Of a DNA stretch of 64,000 nt, positions 27,480-38,765 are shown piece by piece (position 1 is the stretch's first letter; the number at the start of each line of letters is the position of its first letter). The stretch is from the NCBI GenBank assembly GCA_018907035.1, contig JACCIC010000095.1, positions 1,380,001 through 1,444,000 of the forward strand, given 5' to 3'. Both the position numbers and the translations under genes were made by a program. Source of the DNA: Sycobia sp. Sy_11. Taxonomy: Eukaryota; Arthropoda; Insecta; Hymenoptera; Epichrysomallidae. The notes beneath the pieces were generated by a model that was not told the origin of the DNA, ran no database searches, and saw nothing but the letters and a program-made list of their open reading frames with translations.

Positions 27480-27786
27480 TTGACTATCAACGAATGCGAC
27501 ACATTAGCATGCCTCGCACAACGCAAACAAGCACGAAAACAGTCCAACACGTTCTCGTTCCGCCGATCCTGTCCGTCAGCCCCTTATCCCCCTTCCCCTC
27601 CTTCCCAAAGACTCCCCCTAACCAGTGCCAGCCCCTCATACGAAAGAAAAGAAAGAAAGAAACGCAGAAGAAGAAAAACTAAAACCAACGTACCCCGCCT
27701 TTGTCTGTTCCATCGAGCAGTACGTGGACCTGGACGAGTTCCTCTCCGAGAACGGCATCCCGGTCGACGGAGTCGCCGGTGGCGGC

Positions 27787-27819
<33 letters not shown>

Positions 27820-28033
27820 CCCGGCGCCATGCAGCCCGGCCAGCTCCACAAGCTCGGCTCGGAGGCGACGGGCGGCGGCGGCGGCGGCCACCAGGGACCC
27901 GGCACCCTGCACCTCGAGCCCGTGACCAAGCGCGAGCGCTCGCCCTCGCCGAGCGAGTGCTGCTCGCCCGACACCCTCAATCCGCCATCGCCCGCGGATT
28001 CCAGTGAGTTTTCTTTAAATACATACACGAATA

Positions 28034-28082
<49 letters not shown>

Positions 28083-31000
28083 ACGCGTTTATTTAATATT
28101 TTACGCTGTGCATATGATTTGTGTGTACGCGCGCGCGCGCGCGTATGTCCGGGAGAGCTTTGCGCACACGGTCGCCTTAACCGGGGGGAGCAGTGCGCGC
28201 AAGCCTTTGCGAGGAAAAACGGAGGACGGGAGGCAGTGGGAGAAAGAGTGGCTTGGTAAAAAATTACTGTTATGTTTTTGTTTCTTTTTGTTTCTCTTTG
28301 TTTTTAAGAATGGGGAGACTCGATACCGCAGTGCAGAGAATAAATTTACTATTCTACGTTGTAAAATTCAGAGGTGGTTGGGTCATATTTACCAGATTTC
28401 GTTAATTTATTCAATATGACATTTTTTAAATTTCTTTTTTACTAAGTTTTTTTTACTAAGCATTTTTATTAAGTTTTGTTTTCAAAAAAACTGATCTAAA
28501 GTTTTAGTACTTCTAATATGTTAGATAAATTAGAGATGAAAAAATACATCGACCACATCGAGATTTTAGCTATTTATGATGTAAATATAAAAGATTACGT
28601 ACATAAAAAATTTATTAATTTTTTTTCAAACTAACAGAAAAAATTTCAAAAAGTTATTGAAAGAAAGATTTTTTATTCTTTTATTCAGGAAGAAAGAAGA
28701 TTTTATACCAATTATTTTTTACAATATTTTATACAAACTTTTCTAAAAAAGCTAGGAAATCAAAAGCTGGAGATTTAATTCATATTTTTTATGTGTTATA
28801 AGAAAATTTTTTAGTATTAAAATATATTGCTTTGACTAATTCATTATCTTTTAAAATTTTATTATATTGAAAGAGAAAAGAGTAAATAAAATTGAAGAAA
28901 TGCAAGAAAATGAATTTCAAACTAGTATATATAGTACAACATGTGTACTCATGCAAGCATCGAAATAGTTGTTGATATAAAAATGATGTTCAAACTTAAA
29001 TAAGATGTAGAATACGTTTTTCGAAAGAACTGTTTAAGGTCGTTCGAGCGCGCGATTCCTAAGTGAGACAAATTCTATGTGAACAAATGTTCTTGTTTTT
29101 TTTTATATACCGTAATAATATATAAAAATTACTGTAATTAACATTTGATTAGTATCTTTTATCATGGAACATATCAACCAATAGTTTCAAACTTACACCG
29201 TTCCTTTTCAAAAAGGGATACAGTGTCACATTTGCCGACGTATTTACCATATAATAGGTACTATTATTACAATGCTTGCTCACAGAAATTCGGCCGGGAA
29301 TGGAAGGATTTTTTTTTGCTTCAAAATCTATAGTTTGGTTTTATACAACATTTGAAACTGCCTTCATCTAATTTTCCAGTAACTTGAGTTGTGCTCGAAC
29401 CACCTTAAGTAATTATAAAGATTTGTTAAAAGCGTGAAATAATGAGATAGTAGAGTGTGACGTTTTTTTTAAAAATGTAAATTTGATTTCTTTTTTTTTT
29501 CGATTACAATTAATCAATGCCATACGTCTGTCTCCTCATTTCTAAACAACATAGTAATTTTGCTAAAAACCACTTCTTTGATCAATGTCAAAAATTTGAC
29601 GAGCAATAATGACGAGATATTTTCAAATATAGCATGAAATAGAAAGTTGATAATACTGTTGTTTATTTAGTTGACTAAATTATTTCGTCTTACAGTCCGT
29701 CTGTTAGCAGTAAAATAATGTATACGTAGGGCATAAATTTGATTTACAAGCAATTTCGTTTATTGAAGATTTGAATTTAGCTTGATTCAACCGCATTGAA
29801 TCTGGATTTAAAATTGATAATTAAAAATTACAATCGAAATATCGTCGATTATCCGTTTTCCAAAGGTGCCATTGCTTCCCTGGCGCTTCTTAATATATTA
29901 GCGGATTGTTTTCCAAATCTAAAGAGGTAATAATAATAAAATAAGTATCGATTAAACATTTAAGGTAATTTACGTTGTCGCAATTAATATTGTTTACTAA
30001 TGTAATGTAGCATATCTTATCTGTACAGCTAAATTAATAGTATTTTCATAATATCGATAGCAATTAGATACGATGTTCATTCCTTGTGAGTTTTTCAAAA
30101 AATAACATAATTATGCGCATTGATTACTAATTCAATGGAACGATTAATAATATCCGACACAATTATTGTCGAAAGTACGTTATTAAATTTTTAGAATTGG
30201 AATTTAATTGAATAAAATGCCGCATTATTTTCCTTAGCGCAAACGAAAAAAGCTTCGAGCCAAATGTGTATGTAACAACGAAATTTAACCGGTCTAGCCG
30301 TTGTATTATTGTCGCATGATTAATCCTTTCTCTATTAATCCACAGCTTTTGCAAAATCATTTATTCCTCAATTTGTCGCTCTACTTCCTAACAAAATCGA
30401 GCGATTTTTTTTCTCTTCCTTTTCAATTATTCGTACGGTGCGCGCACTTTTGTAAAATCGATCATTTCTATGCAGTAGAACTGGACGAGTTTAGGGAGCC
30501 GTGCGATTATATCAATCTTGCAATTTAATAATTATCGATATTCGAACGATCGTAGCGCAGATATTACGGCAATTACGCGATTTTCAACTTTTTCATGCAT
30601 GCCAACTGAAGCACAGCTTTCTTTTTTTTTTACGCTCGTCAACGCTTTGTCTGAATTTAATTTCGGTCACTATGTTAATTTCGTTATTGTTATCGAATTT
30701 TACACGATACACTGAAGAATTTTCGTCAGATCTTGGTAGTTTTCACACAAAAACCGCTGAGAGTACACACACGGCGACACTCTTCTCTCTCTCTCTCTCT
30801 CTCTCTCTAACAAACGCTTTTCTTACTCTGTCTAAAAATTCCAAACTTGGCACAAGGGCTCTGGGTCTCATACTTTGTTTGAAAAAAAAAAAACAAAACA
30901 AAAAAAAAACAAAAAAAAAAAAAAGAACCGTACGCACTAACACTCAGCTCGTTACACGTATTCCTCTTTTGGCGCCCGTGTTGCCGCGCGCCTCCAGATT

Positions 31001-34000
31001 CGGGAGACTCGTCACGAATACAATATGGCTTGTCTCTTGTAGCGCTCTCGATGGCCTCATCGGGGCGGGACTTCGATCCACGGACCCGCGCCTTCTCCGA
31101 CGAGGAGCTCAAGCCCCAGCCGATGATCAAGAAGTCGCGAAAGCAGGTGAGAGACCGACTTTGCTGTTTGGGGGGTGGGTCGGGATGGGGGTGTGTGCTT
31201 TTCTTTTGGTTCTGCCGTTACTGCGCGCTAGACGTAATTTATTTTGGTTTTGTTTTATTGTACAATTCGCGTGGAAAATTCTATTTTTTTGTTGATTTTA
31301 AACACATAAAAGAGAACTGGAGAGGCTATTCATTTTGTCGGATCATTTACACGTGATCAATTGACTTATCCGGAAATCATTTGCAAACACATTAGAATTA
31401 TTAGAATTAATCGAAATCAGTTGAAATCATTCAAAATCGCGTCCAGTTCATTTAAAATCCTGTTAAAATCCTTTAAAAATCGTTGAGATTATTTTAAATT
31501 ATTTCAAGTCATTTGAAATCATGTTCAAATCCGTGGAAATCATTTGAGTTTATGTTCAATCCATTGAATATCATGATTAAATCATTTTAAAAAATGTTAG
31601 ATTATTTGAAATTATTTTAAATAATTTGAAATCATTTTCGGGCAATTAAAATCGCCTTCAGATTCTTTTAAAAACAGTCAAGATTTTTTTGGATTATTCG
31701 AAATCATGCTGAAACTATCTGAAATCTTACTGAAACCAACCGAAATCTTGAATTCGTATCATAAAATATATAAAACATTTTAAATTATTTCAGATCATTT
31801 TCAAATCATAGTATTTCGTACGAAATTCGGAAATCGTGTTGACTTTTGGGCTTGGGGTGAATAGCCTCTGAAAAAAAAACATATAAAGAGTCACAGAACT
31901 TTTAACAAGTATTTAATGCATGCTCGTAAATTTAACTCGAGTAAATCAGCATCTATATTTTATCTATAAGTTACATATAATTATATAATTAATAAATGTA
32001 ATATAAATATTTGTTAAATCTAATACAAGATATAAAAAATTTAGTAAAGTATAAATGAAATTTCTGTTAATGCTTTGAGGTTATAATTGACGTTTCTTGT
32101 ACATTTGTATTGGCTAGTATTGGAAAGTGTTGTACTTTCACAAAAAAAAAAGGATTTTGGAATTCGAATTTACCGCAAATTCTATCAATCGGCCAAATTT
32201 CAACCGACGATACGAATTTACACTTGATTCTATTAGTTTGTAAATTAAAAAAAAGGCATGTATTTTTTATATAAACGCCTCAAACTTAACGTACCGATGC
32301 ATGGTATATTACAATAAGATAACCTACTGCGTAAATTGTACAAGATTTACCCGAACAACAGATTCGATTTTTATTCTTGTCTATGTATATAATATGCTTG
32401 ATGTTTGAACCAATCTTGAAAAAAATCCGATGTTGACTTTTTATTTCCCACTACTGGTTTTGCAGTTCGTTCCCGACGACCTAAAGGATGACAAATACTG
32501 GGCGCGCCGCAGAAAGAACAACATGGCCGCGAAGCGCTCGAGGGACGCACGCCGCATGAAAGAGAACCAAATCGCCCTGCGGGCCGGCTTCCTCGAGAAG
32601 GAGGTACTGAAGCCCCCGAGATCGAGAAGAGCGCGATGGGAAAATGTTTTTGGCTGACCGATACTTTTATTTATTTTTTGTTTTTTTTTTTTTTGGTGAC
32701 TTATGGTATCGGGGCCGAACAAGGAGCAGCTATATCGTTGTACTCAATCGGGATCGCTTAAAAAGTCAAAGTAGAAGACTTCGATGTTTTATCCGCGACC
32801 TCTTAAAATCTTTCTAATTTAAACGAAATTGTCCTTTATTTCTTCAAAATCATTATCGCGCAAATCGTTGGGAATTGAAAACGGCGACATGGTGTAGCTG
32901 TTCCTAAAAATAAGAGATAATTGAAATGCAGAAAAGGCGCAATTTTAAAATCAACCTTACGTCTCGAGTCCGGCATTATTTTTTTTCAATTACATGCTGT
33001 TTTACAATGGCGTATTCAGTATGGCGGATTTTATTTTAAAAAAGTTTGGAAGATAAAAAAAATACGATTTTATACTGACGGAATTCCAAGAAAAAAGGCC
33101 TCTCTATTTTCATTTTTAATTTTGTACTGATTTTCAGAAAATAATTTCGAATATCACAAATTTGTAAAGATTCGATTACCAATCTGACGTCACATTGGCA
33201 AAATTCAAAGTAGCGTGTCTAATATTACGGACGTCAATTTCAAAAATCGAATTTTGAAAAATAAAAAAGGATGACGAGAGAAAAAGCCGGGAGGTCTTTT
33301 ATTTTCAATTCGGCGATGAATGCGATTTTTTTAAGTCAACTTTAACACGCAATTTCATAAACAAAACAAATCGCCTGCGCCATTTTGAAACTTTGCAATT
33401 GTACCTCGGATTGGTAATCAGACCCATCGGTCCCATGAAAATTAAGATACTTTGAAATTTCATTGACCAGCATCCTTAACGTGTAAAACGATTAACGTAA
33501 TGAGATTTCGCAAGAAAACAAAAAAAAAATATCGTTACAATTTGTGACAGGCTGCAACGTACAATTCGAGGCGTCCGCCGCAATTTTACGATTAAGCGTC
33601 ACCAACAGCCATTCGACATGCCCTTAAGGGCCTTTCGAACAGAATCTAAAAACTCCACTCGACTTTTCCCACCGTACGATCAAATTATATAGAAAGCGAT
33701 TAATTTTTCAAATCTCTCGATATAAATTAATAAATATTTTTATCGGTATTACAGTCTTTATATAATATACTATATAATGACTGTCAATTTGTCCTTGTTT
33801 ATTATCACCCCCGAAAAATGTGAAATATAAATTACTACTAAAAAGAAAATTAAATCAGATTAAAAATTAGAAATAAACAAAATTTAAATTTAAATTTAAG
33901 ATTATGGGGGCTGTCAGGTTGTCCTTTGCTAACATAGAATATAGATTATTTTTATTATTTTTAATTTGTAATCTAATTTTATTTGATTTCCAGTTGTAAC

Positions 34001-34286
34001 TTCTATTTCAGATTCTCCTGGGTTGATTATAAACAAGGACAGCCTGACTGTCAGTACTTCAGTATAATATTTATTAACTCAATTCAGAACAGTCGACATA
34101 AGTACAATTTTTAACGCTCGATATAAGATATCGTCAAATTGTGATATATAAATATACGAAGATGTGCATATTTATACATAAACATGTGTATTATTCCAGA
34201 ACATGGGCCTGCGACAGGAGCTCGACCGATTAAAGAACGAGAACATGCTCCTGCGCGACAAGCTGAGCAAGTACACGGACGTGTAA
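18092..34286 (+). CDS. Pdp1: PAR-domain bZIP transcription factor Pdp1 (five C-terminal coding exons, split)
   Basis: Joined exons 18092-18225, 27721-28003, 31043-31146, 32466-32603 and 34200-34286 give about 248 residues. Seen in the sequence: a first PAR segment ending in [13 protein letters not shown]; a [14 protein letters not shown] acidic motif followed by 14- and 6-residue Gly runs; a second PAR segment with [12 protein letters not shown]; the basic region with [13 protein letters not shown]; and a zipper ending in [12 protein letters not shown]. Every junction is GT-AG and phases match (entry 1, then 0, 1, 0, 0). This is the PAR-bZIP family (vertebrate HLF/TEF/DBP, insect Pdp1). In insects Pdp1 binds RTTAYGTAAY as a dimer in the nucleus, activating clock, muscle and growth genes. 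The first exon begins mid-codon, so the N terminus lies upstream and was not identified. Identity is very secure; start and isoforms are not. Confidence 0.93.
18302..18350. repeat. (TA)n microsatellite
   Basis: About 24 perfect units, 76 bp after the exon A donor. Confidence 0.95.
19449..19499. repeat. (TA)n microsatellite
   Basis: About 25 perfect units. Confidence 0.95.
20000..20790. promoter_or_regulatory. CpG-rich island, candidate internal Pdp1 promoter
   Basis: The strongest GC island in the window. It has CCCGC repeats at about 20,255-20,275, a CGTCGTCGTCGT run, and a TCAGTC initiator-like word at 20295-20300. It also holds CT (about 20,427-20,452), GA (about 20,563-20,600) and TA arrays. 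No TATA box fits the initiator. Overlapping frames on both strands are low-complexity translations of the repeats and are not called as genes. Confidence 0.3.
23020..23640. other. CpG-rich island with CA and GA arrays
   Basis: GC-rich DNA with CACGTG at 23127-23132, (CA)n at 23295-23330 and (GA)n at about 23,479-23,501. Possible internal promoter or enhancer of Pdp1; no exon could be assigned. Confidence 0.25.
23683..23729. repeat. (TA)n microsatellite
   Basis: TA repeats with small GT interruptions at the left end. Confidence 0.9.
23957..23990. repeat. (TA)n microsatellite after (AAAT)n
   Basis: Starts from AAAT repeats and continues as about 17 TA units. Confidence 0.9.
24449..24523. repeat. 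(GT)n array with GTGTGC hexamer core
   Basis: About 75 bp of alternating purine-pyrimidine sequence. It contains six GTGTGC hexamers between plain GT repeats. Potential Z-DNA former. Confidence 0.9.
25540..26290. other. CpG-rich island, candidate internal promoter or first exon
   Basis: A GC-rich segment with dense CGCG between about 26,030 and 26,180 and CACGTG at 25797-25802. It encloses two TA arrays (25,654-25,674 and 25,862-25,902). A well-placed ATG near 26,171 opens only a 13-codon frame. No exon could be assigned. Confidence 0.25.
25862..25902. repeat. (TA)n microsatellite
   Basis: About 20 perfect units inside a CpG-rich island. Confidence 0.95.
27427..27474. repeat. (CA)n microsatellite
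   Basis: About 24 perfect CA units, 250 bp before Pdp1 exon B. Confidence 0.95.
27721..28003 (+). CDS. Pdp1: Pdp1 exon B (acidic motif and poly-Gly linker)
   Basis: The acceptor CAG ends at 27720 and the donor GTGAGT starts at 28004. The exon enters in phase 0 and leaves in phase 1. It opens with [14 protein letters not shown], a motif shared with vertebrate HLF/TEF. It then encodes 14 consecutive glycines (27778-27819, mostly GGC), a six-Gly run (27871-27888) and a Ser/Pro-rich end ([20 protein letters not shown]). GC content is far above the flanking introns. The complementary poly-Pro frame is a shadow. Confidence 0.92.
28004..31042 (+). other. Pdp1 intron B
   Basis: A (TA)n array at 28044-28080 follows the donor almost at once. 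Most of the rest is plain AT-rich DNA. A (CT)n run at 30784-30808 and A-rich low complexity at about 30,881-30,925 precede exon C. Nothing else recognised. Confidence 0.7.
28044..28080. repeat. (TA)n microsatellite
   Basis: About 18 units, 40 bp downstream of the exon B donor. Confidence 0.95.
31043..31146 (+). CDS. Pdp1: Pdp1 exon C (second PAR segment)
   Basis: The acceptor TAG ends at 31042 and the donor GTGAGA starts at 31147. The phase-1 carry from exon B gives Thr at the junction, then [18 protein letters not shown] and [16 protein letters not shown]. The [19 protein letters not shown] block is the hallmark of the PAR (proline and acidic-rich) domain just before the basic region. Confidence 0.93.
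31147..32465 (+). other. Pdp1 intron C with phased AAATC repeats
   Basis: About 31,400-31,830 is a degenerate short-period repeat of AAATCATTT-like words, many about 10-11 bp apart. The rest is AT-rich. No coding sequence. Confidence 0.65.
31400..31830. repeat. Degenerate ~10-11 bp AAATC-type repeat
   Basis: Words such as GAAATCA and AAAATCC start at 31413, 31423, 31433, 31454, 31464 and about 31475. Similar words recur less regularly to about 31,830. The spacing matches the DNA helical turn. Confidence 0.6.
32466..32603 (+). CDS. Pdp1: Pdp1 exon D (basic region)
   Basis: The acceptor CAG ends at 32465 and the donor GTACTG starts at 32604; 46 codons in phase 0. It encodes [17 protein letters not shown], then [20 protein letters not shown] and FLEKE at the start of the zipper. 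The N-x-x-A-A-x-x-S-R signature is the DNA-contacting bZIP core, and KDDKYW is the PAR-type extension. Confidence 0.97.
32604..34199 (+). other. Pdp1 intron D
   Basis: AT-rich intron with a non-autonomous inverted-repeat element near its right end (33,712-34,114). No other feature recognised. Confidence 0.7.
33712..34114. mobile_element. MITE-like inverted-repeat element
   Basis: The core 33778-34053 has imperfect terminal inverted repeats of about 33 bp: the left end reads TGACTGTCAATTTGTCC and the right end, on the minus strand, TGACAGTCAGGCTGTCC. A third direct copy of the motif lies inside at about 33,908. The flanks also match each other in inverted form over about 25 bp. The right flank (34069-34114) recurs with three mismatches at 54,076-54,121. 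No coding capacity, so a non-autonomous DNA element is likely; the family is unknown. Confidence 0.55.
34200..34286 (+). CDS. Pdp1: Pdp1 exon E (leucine zipper and stop)
   Basis: The acceptor CAG ends at 34199. It encodes [20 protein letters not shown] and KLSKYTDV, then TAA at 34284-34286. Leucines in heptad register continue the zipper that begins in exon D. The protein ends right after the zipper, as in other PAR-bZIP proteins. Confidence 0.95.
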   Translation, partial: NMGLRQELDRLKNENMLLRDKLSKYTDV

Positions 34287-34834
34287 CTTGGGGCGACTCG
34301 TCCTCGCCACCAGCCGACCACCCCAACCCAGCCCGCCGCCCTCCCCGGCCCCCTGTTCGCAAAAACGAGCCGCCGGCAGTCGCGCAAGAAGCGGTGAAAG
34401 CGGCGGTGGAGTCGGGGCGGGGGGGGGAGGAGGAGGAGGAGAGGGATGCCGCATGGACGACGAGCCCGCTATATATAAAATAAACGCTCTCCCCGCAGGA
34501 GCCGGCTTCGCTCTGTGCCAGCACTGCTGTGCTCTCTCGCTCTCGCTCTAACTCACACTCTTCCTCCCAAGCGCGGCGGCAGGGAGCGACGGGAGTTGGA
34601 CGAGCGGGCGCGCGACGATGACGGCGTCGAGGATGCGGATGAGGAAAATTATCGAGGGCTCATCGAACGAAGTTGGATGGGCAGAGCGAAGGGAAGAACG
34701 AAATGGGAAAGAATGCAAAAGTCAACGTTGGCAACGATTCATCGCGCCCCCCCCCCTCCACCCCGGATTCGTCGTGCAGCTCTCACCAGGCGTTGTAAAT
34801 CCTTCCTCTCTCCCCCCTCTCTATCGCGCCAATG

Positions 34835-34875
<41 letters not shown>

Positions 34876-35352
34876 CTCTAATCTCTCCCAAGCAAATAGT
34901 CCTTACAACGGAGAGGTGAGAAGAAACCGAGGCAGCTGCTAGCCTTTCGGCACAGTTTCGATTTTTCTTTTTTTTTTCTCTGTTATATTTTTGTCGTCTT
35001 TTTCGTGCCTTCATACGCCAGACGGTTGATATAACGGCAACTATGAGACAATATGGATTCATGTAATCGGGTTTATGGGGATTCCCTAACTTCCTCCCAC
35101 CCCATGCACGATTCCATCCTATTTGCATTCCAATCTCGTCCCTCTGACATCTAAAGCATGCTGCATTATAGCGAGAAATCAACTTATAAATTTTAACATT
35201 ATTGTTTTCTGTTTTGTTTTAATGTTGACCGTCGAAGATGAATGGAAAATTTACGTCAGCTAAATTTAGCACTTTTCTAATATCATCGTATCTTTGTTCA
35301 CTGTGTGATACGTCGGGCCTGTTTATGTACATATATATGGGTATTTTACCTT

Positions 35353-35354
<2 letters not shown>

Positions 35355-35400
<46 letters not shown>
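35355..35400. repeat. (TA)n microsatellite
   Basis: About 23 units, in the likely Pdp1 3' region. Confidence 0.95.
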
Positions 35401-35406
<6 letters not shown>

Positions 35407-35688
35407 CGAATGGATTTTCATTTCGAACAAGAATTACCGAAATTAGCTTTAATTCTAGATCGTGCTACCTTCTGTTTTTAATAGATCCGTGCAATTTTTT
35501 CTCTCACACTTGTATTCTTCAAAGTGAAATTATCCCCCTCTCCTATTTCTCAATTGTACATATTTGAATCCATAGTTAGATTGTATCAAAAAAATAGGAA
35601 AAGAGAAAAAAGAATCATAACGAATGTGCAGCGGATAGCGAGAACGTATGAAACAAAGCCAAAAGGGAGGAAGAGGATGGGTTGGAGG

Positions 35689-35727
<39 letters not shown>

Positions 35728-36019
35728 AGCGAGCGAAGGAGAGTGAGTAGGAGAGAAATATTTCTTGTTTAAATGTATTTACCATAAACATCCTATCGAA
35801 GATACAGAGCTTTTTTGTAAATGCAGCGTGCGATTTTATCGACGACGATTGTTTATGAGGTTCTGACGGAGGCCGACAAAAAATATTATCATTGTTATTA
35901 ACAAATGTATATTTGATAGAGATGCCGTGCAAGTCTGCCGAGAGACAAGGGCGAATTGTAAATTAATTGATTTCTCCTCTGTCGTACATACCGGTGTCTT
36001 CTATATATCTTTCGTTGAC

Positions 36020-36029
36020 ATTACATAAT
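36020..36029. promoter_or_regulatory. PAR-bZIP-like site (ATTACATAAT)
   Basis: The ten bases fit RTTACRTAAY, the PAR-bZIP/Vrille consensus, in the region downstream of the Pdp1 stop codon. A chance match is possible in AT-rich DNA. Confidence 0.2.
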
Positions 36030-36553
36030 TAGATTATGGCAATTTTTATTAATCTTACGTAGCGATTGAAGTTAACTTTATTATATCAATGAATTTTTGG
36101 AGACGACCCAAACAATTTTATGCGCTATAAAACTATTGTATATGGTAATAAGAAAAGTGTCTTTTTTTTTAGGAAAGTTTAATGTAGGTTCATTCATGCG
36201 TGAGTTGTAGCGATAGGAACCTATGTTCACATTGTGGTTCCTATACGTAGATTTTGATTCACCGCGATACGCAGAATCATTTTATGATTATTGTCACATA
36301 TTAATATATCATCTCTCATGGATTATTATTATTATTATTATTATAATTATTAGTATATTATAATTATTATTACTATTATTATTATTATGATTATTATATG
36401 GATATATATACTGATGAAAATTGTTGAATTTAAAAAGTTTTTATATAGATAAATTCCTTTTTGATCATTGACGAATCGAACTGTTTATACGAGATTTATA
36501 TTTGCTAGATTTTTTATCTGGCTCGATTGATATTATTGTGCAATCTGGCGTCG

Positions 36554-36555
<2 letters not shown>

Positions 36556-36604
<49 letters not shown>
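36556..36604. repeat. (TA)n microsatellite
   Basis: About 24 units, ending 7 bp before an AATAAA signal. Confidence 0.95.
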
Positions 36605-36607
<3 letters not shown>

Positions 36608-37366
36608 TGTAATAAAGTAAATATTTTTTAAATTTAAACATTTTTTCAGTGAACTTTTGCACATAGGATCTATACTGAATTTTTTGTAAGAAAACAATGT
36701 TACATACGTAATAAACTCTACGTAATTAAGCCAATTTCAATTATTTTTATTTCACTTTTATTGTATACTCGAGAACTGGAAATCATCGATGAGCATTAGA
36801 CACCGATTTGGTGAAAATGATCATGATCTTATTACGAGAGGCGAAGATCAGTAAATTAATATAATTGTGCGAATGGCGACGATGTAGCAAACATTTCATT
36901 CGCACGAAAGAACGCGCGTTCACGTTGGTGTACAAAGGATTGATAAAAATTTTTTTTTGTTTTTTTTTTTTGTTTTTTTTTTTTTTTAAGAAACTCTTGA
37001 AATTTCGAAGAAGAAAAAAAACAGAAAAAAATTAATTATCCAAGTTTAGTTTTATAATCGTTGAAGGAGACTTGCCTCGAACGGTTCTCTTCGTCTTCCG
37101 GAGTTTCGAGAATTGCAAATATACGACGCCGCTTTGTATTACATTTTGTTTGAAGCATTGCCTTTTCTTTTTTGTAAAAGATGCACACACACGTACACCG
37201 ATTTACATATACATATATACATGTACACATACACGGATTTGTCTGTTCATAATTTAGAGCCTAAGCTTTTTCTTCGCCTACGTTAAGTGTAAATTTGCAC
37301 GCGCAGTCACTGCCAAATTGTATTCTAAAAACTACCGCGAATTCAATTTGTTCAAATCTATTATTT

Positions 37367-37371
<5 letters not shown>

Positions 37372-37420
<49 letters not shown>
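37372..37420. repeat. (TA)n microsatellite
   Basis: About 24 perfect units. Confidence 0.95.
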
Positions 37421-37424
<4 letters not shown>

Positions 37425-37579
37425 CAAGAATAGCACCAATACCAGACTTATTTCCGAGCATTTGAACAAGTCTTTATCTCGCGGTATATCGACTAAAAAG
37501 CGAACGTGAAGACGTATTAATGAAAAAACAAAAAGAAAAAGAAGACGAAGAGCATTGTTTTCATTTGTTTTTTTGATTG

Positions 37580-37581
<2 letters not shown>

Positions 37582-37634
<53 letters not shown>
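37582..37634. repeat. (TA)n microsatellite
   Basis: About 26 perfect units. Confidence 0.95.
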
Positions 37635-37636
<2 letters not shown>

Positions 37637-38109
37637 TAATGCGGCGTAAAATGGCATTGTATATATGTAGGCGGAAAAACTTCGCGATAGCATTAGCGAC
37701 GTTTTCTACGCGCACACGGTATATATATGTATGTATGTATATATACATATATATAGCGTTATGTTTTTCCTTACGTCCCGTGTGCAGATCTTCTTTGTAT
37801 AATAATGTTCAGCCCGATCCTGTGCGTTTATTAAATTTATAGCGTATCATATCTGCGTAAAATAAAGAAATACGTTGGTGACGGTGATTTTTTTTTTTTT
37901 TTTTTTGTTTAGAAGATTTTAGTTCTTTTTACTACAGGCGCATATAGATATACCAATTAAAATGAACTTTTAGATTCTTTTCAATTTGTCACACACCAGT
38001 ATACCGATATGATGTGTTATATGATAAACTCTCGACTATTCTCGATCATCCTTCATTTTTTGTATATTACCTCATATTTAAATAATATTATTATAGTTTG
38101 TAAAACGTT

Positions 38110-38121
38110 TATATATATATA

Positions 38122-38173
<52 letters not shown>
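38110..38173. repeat. (TA)n microsatellite
   Basis: About 32 units with one C interruption; the longest TA tract in the window. Confidence 0.95.
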
Positions 38174-38176
<3 letters not shown>

Positions 38177-38707
38177 CGTAGGATAAGAAGCAATACGGCG
38201 ATAATATATTAGAATTAACGGAGGAGGAGATTATTATGGAGAAAAATTATATATAATGCTGGCGCACTCGCACGCACGGAAAACGTCCTAATATTAATAA
38301 TCATATTAATACAAAAGAAGATGAAAAATAATGAAAAAATCAAGCTATACGATACCTTTATTTTCCATGAATGTAAAGTCTTCGAAGCAGATAACTGATG
38401 TATACGTGAGAAAGATAGAGCTTTGAAATCATTATTGTTTGTATATGCAAGTGATACATGAACCTACATATACGTATACCATGTATTATATCGCCTGTTA
38501 GTTGTTATTTTATTATTGTACCTAATTAAAAAGTTTCTGCAAATATAATGGAATGAGCGTGTGCGTAGAATTTTTATTATATAAATACATATTGTAATAT
38601 TGTAGATTCGAAGAAAAGTATATCATTTCATCCAGAATAATACTTTTCCATTCTAAATTCTTCATCGGCAATATATACTTTGCGAATTTTCGCAGATTCG
38701 ATTATTT

Positions 38708-38711
<4 letters not shown>

Positions 38712-38761
<50 letters not shown>
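38712..38761. repeat. (TA)n microsatellite
   Basis: About 25 perfect units; the last of the Pdp1-side cluster. Confidence 0.95.

Positions 38762-38765
<4 letters not shown>

Larger units (their letters stand above)
18226..27720 (+). other. Pdp1 intron A (9.5 kb) with three CpG-rich islands
   Basis: The large intron holds (TA)n arrays, a 75-bp GT array and CpG-rich islands at about 20,000-20,790, 23,020-23,640 and 25,540-26,290. The remainder is AT-rich with no recognisable coding sequence. Islands inside a long intron of a gene known for alternative first exons in Drosophila suggest internal promoters. Confidence 0.5.

Noticed and set aside
27636..28028. Minus-strand poly-Pro frame
   Set aside because: Complement of the Gly-rich Pdp1 exon B; a shadow.
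34111..34551. Minus-strand 137-codon frame and plus-strand frames around the Pdp1 stop codon
   Set aside because: They overlap the last Pdp1 exon and its GC-rich 3' UTR in other frames, with no domain.
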